Shown here: in pieces, positions 8,666-16,261 of the stretch
Position numbering within the stretch: the first letter of the stretch is position 1
Layout: each line of letters opens with the position of its first letter
Notes under the pieces: model-generated
What the model was told of the DNA's origin: nothing
The model's input: the letters and a program-made list of their open reading frames with translations, nothing else
Databases searched by the model: none
Origin: Avimicrobium caecorum
GTDB taxonomy: Bacteria; Bacillota; Clostridia; Oscillospirales; Ruminococcaceae
DNA length: 64,000 nt
Direction: 5' to 3'
NCBI GenBank assembly: GCA_904394705.1
Contig: CAJFNJ010000014.1
Location: forward strand, 39,018-103,017
Position numbers and translations under genes: made by a program

Positions 8666-9106
8666 TCAGTGCCGGGGGTGTTTCTTGACCTGGAGAATGG
8701 CCTTCACCAGTGCGGAGGATACCTCCCGGGTGGGGGCCTTTTCCAGCAGGGCGGGGATCTCCTCCGGGGAGGCCACCACATAGTGGGCAGGCAGGGCATT
8801 GAGGGCCAGGGCTGCCACATCCTGCCGGCAGCGGTCACAGCGGCAGCAGCGGAACTTCTCAAACACCTCGTCCAGCCGGTCTGCCACCAGCCGTTCGTTG
8901 AGGTTTACAAGCATCAGTTCCCGGGCCGGACGGACTTTGACGCCGCTTCCCAGTGCCGAAAGCCCCGCACCCTCCGGAGCGGGGGTCCGGGCTGCCGCCG
9001 ACGGCGCCGGTGCAGCCGGCAGGTCCTCAGGCAGATCGGAAGCCGCTGTGGGCATCAGAAGATTGAACAGATATTCCTTATCGATTTCTTTTTTGGGAGT
9101 TCCCAT
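8666..9106 (-). CDS. ComFB-domain protein (paralogue 1)
   Basis: A 146-aa protein. A short N-terminal segment and an Ala/Pro-rich linker (about 20-55) lead to a ComFB domain: LMLVNLNERLV, the cysteine cluster CCRCDRCRQDVAALALNALPAHYVV, and a C-terminal helix. ComFB proteins carry a metal-binding cysteine cluster, and some have been reported as cyclic-dinucleotide receptors affecting motility and competence. It starts one base after the ParA stop, so the two are probably translated together. A second comFB copy lies just before fliC. Confidence 0.85.
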   Translation of the reverse strand: MGTPKKEIDKEYLFNLLMPTAASDLPEDLPAAPAPSAAARTPAPEGAGLSALGSGVKVRPARELMLVNLNERLVADRLDEVFEKFRCCRCDRCRQDVAALALNALPAHYVVASPEEIPALLEKAPTREVSSALVKAILQVKKHPRH

Positions 9107-9107
9107 G

Positions 9108-9878
9108 TTACAGCACCTCCCGGCGGATCAGTTCATCCACCAGCCGGCGGTAGTCGTCTGCCGCCTTGTTCTTGGACGCATATTTTGTAATATCTTCCCG
9201 CAGGATCTGTGCCCGGGTGAGCATGACACTGGAGCGGATGGTGGTATCCAGCAGCGGAATATCCAGCCGCTGGGCAATTTCAGCCGAGGTTTCCCGGATC
9301 AGAGTGCTGATCCGTTCCCGGGGATTGTAGCGGGTGAGCAGGATGCCCGCGGCCCGCAGGTCGGGGTTGCTCTTCTTGCGCACCTCATCCAGCGTTTCGC
9401 TGAGCTGGATCAGCCCCTGAAGGCTGTACAGGTCGGAGAGCACCGGCATCAGCACATAGTCCGAGGCGGTGAAGGCATTGACGGTGAGGATTCCCAGCGC
9501 CGGCGGGGAATCGATGAGGATATGGTCATAGAGATGCCGCACCGTGTGCAGGCAGTCCCGCAGAAGATATTCCCGTCCCTTGCCGGTGAATTCCAGGTCG
9601 ATGCCGCTGAGCAGCAGATTGGCCGGGATCACATCACACAGCGGGGTGTGCTGGATGGTCTGAACCGGCTGCAGTTCGCCCTTCAGGGCATGATAGACCG
9701 AGTTCTGCAGTTCAATGCGGTTATCGGCGCCCAGACTGAACGAGAGGTTCCCCTGGGGATCGAAATCCACACATAATACCCGGCTGCCTTTCCGGCGCAG
9801 GCCCATTGCCAGGGCATTGGTCGTGGTGGTTTTGCCCACGCCGCCCTTCTGATTGGAAACACACAGGATCTTTGCCAT
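9108..9878 (-). CDS. ParA/Soj-family partitioning ATPase
   Basis: A 256-aa deviant-Walker ATPase: KGGVGKTTTTNA at residues 11-22, CVDFDPQGNLSFSL, and LIDSPPALGILTVNAF. The full length and sequence fit the ParA/Soj family that positions plasmids, chromosomes or protein arrays. A GAGGAGG site precedes the ATG. No ParB gene or parS-like site is nearby. It pairs with a ComFB gene inside the chemotaxis/flagellar locus, so placement of motility or receptor complexes is a plausible but unproven role. Confidence 0.9.
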   Translation of the reverse strand: MAKILCVSNQKGGVGKTTTTNALAMGLRRKGSRVLCVDFDPQGNLSFSLGADNRIELQNSVYHALKGELQPVQTIQHTPLCDVIPANLLLSGIDLEFTGKGREYLLRDCLHTVRHLYDHILIDSPPALGILTVNAFTASDYVLMPVLSDLYSLQGLIQLSETLDEVRKKSNPDLRAAGILLTRYNPRERISTLIRETSAEIAQRLDIPLLDTTIRSSVMLTRAQILREDITKYASKNKAADDYRRLVDELIRREVL

Positions 9879-9986
9879 GTTCCAAAAAACCTCCTCTTTT
9901 CCGCTTGCAACAGTACAATTATACAGAAAAATTGGGAATGGTTCAAGTTTTGTCGATAAATTCCTGTGTGTTTTACCGAAAACCGC

Positions 9987-10013
9987 TTTAGTTTTGCGTA
10001 AGTCAGGCGAAGA
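9987..10013 (+). promoter_or_regulatory. Putative sigma-28 promoter for flgM
   Basis: TTTAGTTT, 11 bases, then GGCGAAGA. The -35 box is identical to that before the surface-protein gene and differs by one base from that before fliC; the -10 is weaker. A second CGATAA-like site at 9952 lacks a good -35. Confidence 0.5.
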
Positions 10014-10077
10014 AAGTAATCAGAAACTTAAAAAACCTACAGATCAGTCCGCTGCTGTTATGGAAGGAGGAAGTTTT

Positions 10078-10386
10078 ATGAAGATCAATCCAACCGCGGC
10101 TTATCATGCATATAATAAGATCTCGGAGCATCTGCGCCCTGCACGGATGGAGGAAACAGCTGGTCAGCCGGTCCAGACCGGTAAGACCGATCAGATCCAG
10201 ATCAGCCCTGAGGCGGCACGCAGCCAGGAAGTGGAGCAGTATGCACGCACTGTAACAGCTGAGCTGTGCCGTCCCGCTTCCCAGCAGCGTCTGGACGCGC
10301 TCCGCACAGCCATTCAGAATGGTGAGTACCATATCCCCACTGAAAAGCTGGCTGATGCGATGATGAAAAAATGGCTTCTGGCCTGA
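10078..10386 (+). CDS. flgM: Anti-sigma-28 factor FlgM
   Basis: A 102-aa protein with the FlgM C-terminal sigma-binding region (RLDALRTAIQNGEYHIPTEKLADAMMKKWL) and a flexible N-terminus carrying DQIQISPEA. It holds the flagellar sigma factor inactive until it is exported through the finished hook. The ATG at 10078 follows AAGGAGG. It is first in the flgM-flgN-flgK-flgL operon, the standard Gram-positive order. Confidence 0.92.
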   Translation: MKINPTAAYHAYNKISEHLRPARMEETAGQPVQTGKTDQIQISPEAARSQEVEQYARTVTAELCRPASQQRLDALRTAIQNGEYHIPTEKLADAMMKKWLLA

Positions 10387-10416
10387 CCGGTCCAAGAGTC
10401 GAAAGGGAGGACTGCA

Positions 10417-10881
10417 ATGGCAGGAAGAACTGAATTCCGTACACTGATGGAGGAATATATTGCGTTCCTGGAAGAATCGGTGGAACGGGAGAAGGAAAAA
10501 TACGCCGCATTGGTTTCCTATGATCCCAAGCGCACCGACAAGGTGGTAGCGGAGCAGCAGGCAGCCAATATGCGTCTGGCCCAGCTGGAAGAGCGCCGGG
10601 AAGAAGCCCAGCGCCAGGCCGGCTGGGAGGGTCTGACCTTCCGTCAGATCCTGGAGAGAACAGACGGTGCTGAAAAAGATACACTCACCGGTCTGTTTGA
10701 ACGGTTTGAAAATGCCGTCAATGAGATCCGGTTCTATAACAGCCGGTCTTTGTCCTTTGCCAATGATGGCCTGCGCATTCTGGGCGCGGCAGGTGTGGGA
10801 CAGCAGACCGGCACTTATGATGCAGCCGGACGCCAGCGTGATGGCGTCAAGGGCGCATCGCTGTTTGAAACTGAAGTATGA
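10417..10881 (+). CDS. flgN: FlgN-family chaperone for FlgK/FlgL
   Basis: A 154-aa, mostly helical protein (LMEEYIAFLEESVEREKEKYAALVSYDP) with the FlgN-type tail FYNSRSLSFANDGLRIL. FlgN is the cytoplasmic export chaperone of the hook-filament junction proteins. It lies between flgM and flgK with a good AGGAGG-like site and 14 bases to flgK. Sequence conservation in this family is low, so the call leans on position. Confidence 0.82.
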   Translation: MAGRTEFRTLMEEYIAFLEESVEREKEKYAALVSYDPKRTDKVVAEQQAANMRLAQLEERREEAQRQAGWEGLTFRQILERTDGAEKDTLTGLFERFENAVNEIRFYNSRSLSFANDGLRILGAAGVGQQTGTYDAAGRQRDGVKGASLFETEV

Positions 10882-10895
10882 TGGAGGGGTAGAAC

Positions 10896-12470
10896 TTGTT
10901 AAGACCAACTTTTCTGGGATTTGAAACCGCAAAGCGCGGCCTGACTGCCGCACAGAAGGGCCTGGATATTGCCGGACAGAACCTGACCAACTGGGATTCC
11001 GCCGGTTATACCAGACAGCGGATCACACAGGTTGCCCTTGCGCCGGACAGTTACCGTTCCCGCTATGCCACCAGCAAGGTGGGCCTGGCAGGCCAGGGTG
11101 TAGAGATCACCGGCATTGACCAGACCCGTGATGTCTTTCTGGACAAGCGTTTCCGGGAAGAAAACGGCGATCTGGGCTACTATGGACAGGCCTATACCGT
11201 GCTGGCGGACATCCAGGCTTCCATCAATGAGTTCAACCCCGATACCGATGTGGGCCTGCGTTCCTGCCTGCTGAGCCTCAATGAGGCGCTCCAGGACTTC
11301 GCCAGCAACGCCTATTCCGAGACTCATGCCAATATCGTAATGACCGAGTTCAAGAACCTCACCCAGACTCTGCAGCAGATCAGCAGCAAGCTGCAGGATT
11401 CCCGGGAACAGCAGATCTATGATCTGGAGATCTCGGTGGGCGATGTGAACAAGAAGCTCCAGCAGATCGCCGGCCTCAACCAGGCAATCATGGAGGATAT
11501 GGCAGCCACCCAGGGCAACTCCTACTTCGGCCCCAACGAGCTGCTCGACCAGCGCAACCTGCTGCTGGATGAGCTGTCCCAGTACATGGACCTGCAGTAT
11601 GAGAACAACGCCGACGGCACCGTCACTGTAACTGTGAACGGTCAGACTGTGGTAAGCGGCTCCCAGTACGACAAGATGGAGCTGATGGAGAACCCCGAAA
11701 CCGGCGTAGTGGATCTGCGCTGGATCTCGAGCAATGAAACTGTCAACCTGACCACCGGTGCGCTGAAGGCTTCGGTGGACTACACCAACGGCCGCGGCCC
11801 AAATCTGAAGAACCCGGGTGAGAGCACTGTCAAGGGCTTCCTGTACTACCAGGATAAGCTCAACACCTTTGCCCAGACCCTGGCAGACACCGTCAACAAC
11901 ATTATCCCGGAAGTGGATGAGAACGGTGAGATCAAGACTGACCCGGCTACCGGTGAGATTGTCTACCGCAAACTGCTGGGCGCCTATACCGTAGCGGATG
12001 ACGGTTCGGGCCATGTGGTATTTGACCAGCCCATCACCGCTGACAACCTTTCGATCAGCGATGAATGGAGCAAGGACCCCAGCTATATTATCTTTGAAAA
12101 GACCGAAGGCGGCGATGCGGACAACGAGGGCAAGTATGCACTGGCCCTGTCCCAGACCCTGATCGACGGCACCCATGGATTTGATTCCAATGGTGAAGTG
12201 TTCCAGGGCACCTTCCTGGACTATGTAAAGGGCTATGTATCCACTCTGGCAGAGGATGTCAGCTTTGCGGAGAACCGCCACACAGCGGCCTCCACAGTGT
12301 CCAACAGCCTCCAGGACAGCCGGGACCAGGTTTCGGGTGTCGTTGTGGATGAGGAAGTGGCAAATGTCATGCTGTACCAGAAGTCGCTGTCGGCGGCTTC
12401 CCGTCTGATGACTGCCATGGATGAAGCCCTGGATGTACTGATCAACAAGACCGGACTGGTAGGCCGGTAA
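10896..12470 (+). CDS. flgK: Flagellar hook-associated protein 1 (FlgK)
   Basis: A 524-aa junction protein between hook and filament. The N-terminal rod/hook segment (FETAKRGLTAAQKGLDIAGQNLTNWDSAGYTRQRI) and the C-terminal helix (DEEVANVMLYQKSLSAASRLMTAMDEALDVLIN) are diagnostic. The start is TTG at 10896, placed by the GGAGGGG site just upstream. Exported with FlgN help. Confidence 0.95.
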   Translation: MLRPTFLGFETAKRGLTAAQKGLDIAGQNLTNWDSAGYTRQRITQVALAPDSYRSRYATSKVGLAGQGVEITGIDQTRDVFLDKRFREENGDLGYYGQAYTVLADIQASINEFNPDTDVGLRSCLLSLNEALQDFASNAYSETHANIVMTEFKNLTQTLQQISSKLQDSREQQIYDLEISVGDVNKKLQQIAGLNQAIMEDMAATQGNSYFGPNELLDQRNLLLDELSQYMDLQYENNADGTVTVTVNGQTVVSGSQYDKMELMENPETGVVDLRWISSNETVNLTTGALKASVDYTNGRGPNLKNPGESTVKGFLYYQDKLNTFAQTLADTVNNIIPEVDENGEIKTDPATGEIVYRKLLGAYTVADDGSGHVVFDQPITADNLSISDEWSKDPSYIIFEKTEGGDADNEGKYALALSQTLIDGTHGFDSNGEVFQGTFLDYVKGYVSTLAEDVSFAENRHTAASTVSNSLQDSRDQVSGVVVDEEVANVMLYQKSLSAASRLMTAMDEALDVLINKTGLVGR

Positions 12471-12496
12471 CGCTTAGATAAAGGAGGAGAACAGCG

Positions 12497-13537
12497 ATGA
12501 GAGTTGCACAGCGTACGATCAGCCGCAATTATCTGCGCACCCTGAACGGCGCACTGTCCAAGCGGGCAGAGAGCTTTGAACGCGGTTCCACCGGACTGAA
12601 ATTTGCCACACTGTCCGAGAATGTATCGGATGGTACCCGGGCAATGCATGTCCAGGAGCAGCGTTACCAGGCAACCCAGTACCTGGATAATACCAATAAC
12701 CTGCTGTATGAGATGAATTCGGTGGACAGCAATATGGGGTCCATCCATTCTATCCTGCAGACTGCCCAGGAGAAGGTACTCAAGGGTATGAGCGAATCCA
12801 TGGGTCAGGACGGACGGGACGTACTGGCAAAGGAGATCAGCAAGCTCAAGGAGGAGATCCTGCAGTTTGCCAATGCCCAGTATGGCGGTAAGTACCTGTT
12901 CAGCGGCACCAACAACAGTGCGGCACCCTTTACTGTGAATGAGGATACCGGCAAGCTGATGTACAACGGTATCGAAGTGGAAAAGATCCAGAAGGAAGAC
13001 GGGGAATACTTCTACATGGATGAGAACAACCAGAAGGTCACCATTCCGAAGAATGATCCCATCTATGCGGATATTGGCCTGGGCTACCGGTATGACGGCA
13101 ATATGACTGCCGATCCCCGGACTGCGTTCCAGGTATCCTTCTCGGGACTGGATCTGCTCGGATTCGGTACAGCTACCGGTGAGAACGGCACCCAGGTATC
13201 GGGCAACCTCTACGATCTGCTGACCGAGATTGAAAATTCTCTGACACCGGATCTGAATAAAGAGGCACTGGATGACCAGTATACACAGTTGGTGGATCTC
13301 ACCGATCAGGTGGGCGTCTGTCGGACCGATCTGGGTACCAGAATGAACTTCCTGGAGCGGAATGCGGACCGCCTCCAGAATGATATTGACAATCTGACTG
13401 AGCAGGAATCGGGGCTGATCTCCTCGAATCCCGCCGATGAAGCCATCAAGCTCAAGGAATGCGAATATGTGTGGATGGCTGTGCTGCAGCTTGGCAGCCA
13501 GATCCTTCCCTCGTCGCTGCTCGACTTCATGCAGTAA
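12497..13537 (+). CDS. flgL: Flagellar hook-associated protein 3 (FlgL)
   Basis: A 346-aa protein with a flagellin-like N-terminus (MRVAQRTISRNYLRTLNGAL) and the FlgL segment FANAQYGGKYLFSGT. The C-terminus has the expected alpha-helical coil (LGTRMNFLERNADRLQNDI). It completes the hook-filament junction. The gene follows flgK by 26 bases with an AAGGAGGAG site. Confidence 0.94.
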   Translation: MRVAQRTISRNYLRTLNGALSKRAESFERGSTGLKFATLSENVSDGTRAMHVQEQRYQATQYLDNTNNLLYEMNSVDSNMGSIHSILQTAQEKVLKGMSESMGQDGRDVLAKEISKLKEEILQFANAQYGGKYLFSGTNNSAAPFTVNEDTGKLMYNGIEVEKIQKEDGEYFYMDENNQKVTIPKNDPIYADIGLGYRYDGNMTADPRTAFQVSFSGLDLLGFGTATGENGTQVSGNLYDLLTEIENSLTPDLNKEALDDQYTQLVDLTDQVGVCRTDLGTRMNFLERNADRLQNDIDNLTEQESGLISSNPADEAIKLKECEYVWMAVLQLGSQILPSSLLDFMQ

Positions 13538-13581
13538 GATCGTTCAGACAGATCAATTTTTGAGGATAGGAGGGGACAAAA

Positions 13582-14175
13582 ATGCAACTGCTGAAAATCA
13601 CAAGCGTTCCGCTTGAATATGAAATTCATACCGAAGCTGCCCGTCTGGAGATGAAGCAGGCTCAGAACCCCAGCCATGTGATGACCAAGAATCCATCCGG
13701 CTGGACCATGCACGCCCGCAATATCCAGGTTCGGATGGATACCACAGAACTCCGGGCCAGTCTGAATATGCGCAACAGCATGGACTTTGCCCGCTACTAT
13801 GGAAGCCAGGGCCGTCAGGCTGCTTATCAGGCTGTTGGTGAGGCAGTACAGTTCGGCAATCAGATGCAGCAGATCCAGGATGGTGTATCCATCGGACAGA
13901 TTATCCGGCAGCGTTTGCTGCAGCAGCCGGAAACCTATACCACATTCCTGCCGTCTGCCGGCACCGATATTTCCTGGCAGCCTGCCCAGCTGGATAAACA
14001 GTATAATCCCGGTTCTCTGGAGTTTGACTGGCAGATCATGCAGAATCAGATGAACTTCATTCCGGGCAAGTTCCAGTTTGAAATCACACAGTATCCGGAT
14101 GTCCGGGTGGAATACCTTGGGAAGCCCACTTATGTGCCGCCCAGTGCCAGCCCGGATTATGTGGAACCCGCATAA
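13582..14175 (+). CDS. DUF6470 / YviE-like flagellar-locus protein
   Basis: A 197-aa protein of the DUF6470 family, whose Bacillus member yviE lies between flgL and fliW, as here. Features are the N-terminal LLKITSVPLEYEIHTEAARLEMKQ and the W/Y-rich end. There is no signal peptide or membrane segment. The function in the family is unknown. A strong terminator follows before fliW. Confidence 0.75.
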   Translation: MQLLKITSVPLEYEIHTEAARLEMKQAQNPSHVMTKNPSGWTMHARNIQVRMDTTELRASLNMRNSMDFARYYGSQGRQAAYQAVGEAVQFGNQMQQIQDGVSIGQIIRQRLLQQPETYTTFLPSAGTDISWQPAQLDKQYNPGSLEFDWQIMQNQMNFIPGKFQFEITQYPDVRVEYLGKPTYVPPSASPDYVEPA

Positions 14176-14212
14176 TGAAAGCGGATTCCTGCGTCAAGGA
14201 TCAGGAATCAGT

Positions 14213-14250
14213 AAAAAGCGGCCATGCATCCGTTGCATAGCCGCTTTTTT
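14213..14250 (+). terminator. Terminator between the DUF6470 gene and fliW
   Basis: Sixteen-base arms (AAAAAGCGGCCATGCA and TGCATAGCCGCTTTTT) with one mismatch, loop TCCGT and a T run, ending 28 bases before the fliW start. fliW-csrA therefore probably depends on read-through or on a promoter hidden in this short gap. Confidence 0.8.
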
Positions 14251-14277
14251 CCAAATTATCGAGAAGGAGGACAAATC

Positions 14278-14709
14278 ATGAAATTGTCCACACGGGATTT
14301 TGGCGTTGTTGAAGTGGAAGAGTCGGAGATCGTCACCTTTACCGGGCCGATCTTTGGCTTTGAATCCTATCGCCGGTTTGTATTTTTGTATCAGGAGGAC
14401 GTCAGTGAGCATTTCATCTGGCTCCAGTCGGTGGAAAATCCCGACCTCTGCTTTATCCTGGTACAGCCGTCTCTGGTGATGGAGCCCTATGAGCCCCAGC
14501 TCCCCGCGGAAGCCCAGGAACTGCTGGGAGACGGGGACTATATGTGCTGGCTCCTGGTGAGCATCCGGGAGCCCTTTGACCGCTCCACTGTCAATCTGAA
14601 AAGTCCGGTGGTTGTCAATCCGGCACTGCACCGGGCTGCCCAGTTTATTCTTGATGCGGATCTGCCGCTGCGCCATCCGCTGTTCCGGGAGGAGGAGAGC
14701 GCATGCTGA
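14278..14709 (+). CDS. fliW: Flagellar assembly factor FliW
   Basis: A 143-aa FliW (LSTRDFGVVEVEESEIVTF, then GPIFGFESYRRFVFL). FliW binds flagellin and CsrA, freeing flagellin mRNA from CsrA repression when flagellin is used up. The ATG at 14278 follows AAGGAGG. The stop overlaps the csrA start by seven bases, giving coupled synthesis of the regulator pair. Confidence 0.95.
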   Translation: MKLSTRDFGVVEVEESEIVTFTGPIFGFESYRRFVFLYQEDVSEHFIWLQSVENPDLCFILVQPSLVMEPYEPQLPAEAQELLGDGDYMCWLLVSIREPFDRSTVNLKSPVVVNPALHRAAQFILDADLPLRHPLFREEESAC

Positions 14710-14927
14710 TCCTCTCCAGAAAAGCCGGACAGTCCCTGATGTTCGGCGATGGCATCGAAATCACCATCACCGAGATCTCCGGGGACAAGGTCAAGCTGGG
14801 CATCTCTGCCCCGGCAGATGTCAAGGTCTACCGTAAGGAACTCTATTCCACCATCCAGGAGAACCAGTCCGCCGCTGCTCCGGCTCAGTCCGAAGCGCTC
14901 CGGAACCTGCTCCGGCAGTTCAACTGA
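14703..14927 (+). CDS. csrA: Carbon storage / flagellin translation regulator CsrA
   Basis: A 74-aa CsrA: MLILSRKAGQSLMFGDGIEITI, then VKLGISAPADVKVYRKE. The RNA-binding edge residues (R6 and the ISAP strand) are present. It represses flagellin translation by covering the ribosome site and is antagonised by FliW. The Ala/Gln-rich tail is slightly longer than usual. Its end overlaps the converging next gene by eight bases. Confidence 0.95.
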   Translation: MLILSRKAGQSLMFGDGIEITITEISGDKVKLGISAPADVKVYRKELYSTIQENQSAAAPAQSEALRNLLRQFN

Positions 14928-15591
14928 CCGGCGGGAAGAGCTTGTTGGTGCGCTGGCTGAGTGTCTCCACAAAGGGCCCCAGCTGTAGCCGGGCCGGGCC
15001 GTTGGGCTCGAGAATCCGGCACTTGTAGTTCTTGGTGACGCCGTCCTGTCCGAATTCCAGCACCAGTTCCACCTGGACACCCAGTTTGCTGATCTGCAGC
15101 TGGGGAATATCCACAGTGAAGCGCTGGTTGGGGGTCAGGTCAATGTCCCCGGACAGACGCAGCTGGGTCAGGGACAGGGCTGTGATGGTAACCGGCACAG
15201 TGCGCACCTGTTCCTTGGGACGGTAGAACAGCTTGGCCCAGAACCCATGGGGTTCCTGCGGAGGAAGTGTGGCAGTGGCCTCAGCCGGCAGACAGGTATC
15301 GTACAAAAAGGCAACAGCAGCTCCGGGCAGCACTTCATCGGTGACTGCCACGATCTGCAGCAGATTCTGGGCAGAGAGATAGACCTCTCCGGAGAACCGC
15401 TGGGTCTCAATATCTCCCTGTGTGCGTACGATCACCAGCGGTGTTCCCATTTTGAACAGGGGAACAAAATCATTCTTGAATGTAATACCCTGCTGATCCG
15501 GACTGACAAACGCCTTTCCGTATTCCAGGATCTCACCGTCCGGGGTTTTGAGTACAGCCGGGAATCCCTGTTCGAGAATATTGAACCGCAA
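14920..15591 (-). CDS. Possible PilZ-like protein in the flagellar locus
   Basis: A 223-aa protein without signal peptide. The N-terminal half is beta-rich; the second half (VRTVPVTITALSLTQLRLSGDIDLTP) resembles a PilZ barrel, but the c-di-GMP RxxxR and D/NxSxxG motifs are not intact. If PilZ-like, it may not bind the nucleotide. The TTG at 15591 was chosen because GGGAGGG precedes it by six bases. It converges on csrA. The function is uncertain. Confidence 0.45.
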   Translation of the reverse strand: MRFNILEQGFPAVLKTPDGEILEYGKAFVSPDQQGITFKNDFVPLFKMGTPLVIVRTQGDIETQRFSGEVYLSAQNLLQIVAVTDEVLPGAAVAFLYDTCLPAEATATLPPQEPHGFWAKLFYRPKEQVRTVPVTITALSLTQLRLSGDIDLTPNQRFTVDIPQLQISKLGVQVELVLEFGQDGVTKNYKCRILEPNGPARLQLGPFVETLSQRTNKLFPPVS

Positions 15592-15690
15592 AAAAATCCC
15601 TCCCAATCATTCTTCTGATATTTAATGATAATACAATTATGAAATTTTGCAAGTGGGTTATCAAAACTCTGTGAATCGAGGTGAAGGATC

Positions 15691-16161
15691 ATGGAACTCG
15701 CACAGGTAACTGCGCTGATGGAACAAAAGAAAAAAGCCCTGCGGGAATTTCAGGCCGTGACCCAGAAAATGCTGGAATGCAGCCGGGACGATCTGAAAAA
15801 ACTGGTGGAGAAACGCGACCATCTGATCCGGGAAATGGACCGGGCAGAAGCTGAGATCCAGGCCCAGCTGACGGATCTGGAGGAAGCAGACCCTGTCCGT
15901 CAGGCGGTGGCAGGGACACTGGAAGGCACCGGACACGGAGAGGAAACCGAAACACTGTTCCGGCTGTCCCGGGAGATCCGTGCCCTGCTCGGACAGATCC
16001 GGGAGGACGATATCCAGGCTTCCCTGCGGCTGCGGGTGGAGCAGGAACAGATCCTCGATCAGATCCGCACTGCCAATCAGGGCGGCAAGGCCAAGGGAGC
16101 CCGGTTCTATTCAGCGGCAGCAGCCCGGAGCCGGGGAGGTTCCCGTCTGGGAAATGCGTGA
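15691..16161 (+). CDS. Coiled-coil protein upstream of fliD (FliT/FlgN-like)
   Basis: A 156-aa, highly charged helical protein (MEQKKKALREFQAVTQKMLE, then KKLVEKRDHLIREMD). I do not recognise a named family. Size, helix content and place just before fliD suggest a flagellar export chaperone of FliT/FlgN type. A GAGGTGAAGG site precedes the ATG. The last 25 residues are basic and Ala/Ser/Gly-rich. Confidence 0.55.
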   Translation: MELAQVTALMEQKKKALREFQAVTQKMLECSRDDLKKLVEKRDHLIREMDRAEAEIQAQLTDLEEADPVRQAVAGTLEGTGHGEETETLFRLSREIRALLGQIREDDIQASLRLRVEQEQILDQIRTANQGGKAKGARFYSAAAARSRGGSRLGNA

Positions 16162-16166
16162 AATAC

Positions 16167-16193
16167 TTTGGTTTTTGAAAAAAAGGCCGATTA
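16167..16193 (+). promoter_or_regulatory. Putative sigma-28 promoter for fliD-fliS
   Basis: TTTGGTTT, an 11-base spacer, then GCCGATTA, which matches seven of eight bases of the classic GCCGATAA box. It lies about 70 bases upstream of the fliD GTG. Confidence 0.6.
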
Positions 16194-16261
16194 TATTAAA
16201 TGAAAGAAACAAGAGAAACCACAATCTATTGTGAAATAGTTCAGATAAGGGGGAAGAAACA

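Noticed and set aside
9952..9959. GTCGATAA as an alternative sigma-28 -10 for flgM
   Set aside because: No -35-like box at the 11-base spacing; the TTTAGTTT site at 9987 is better.
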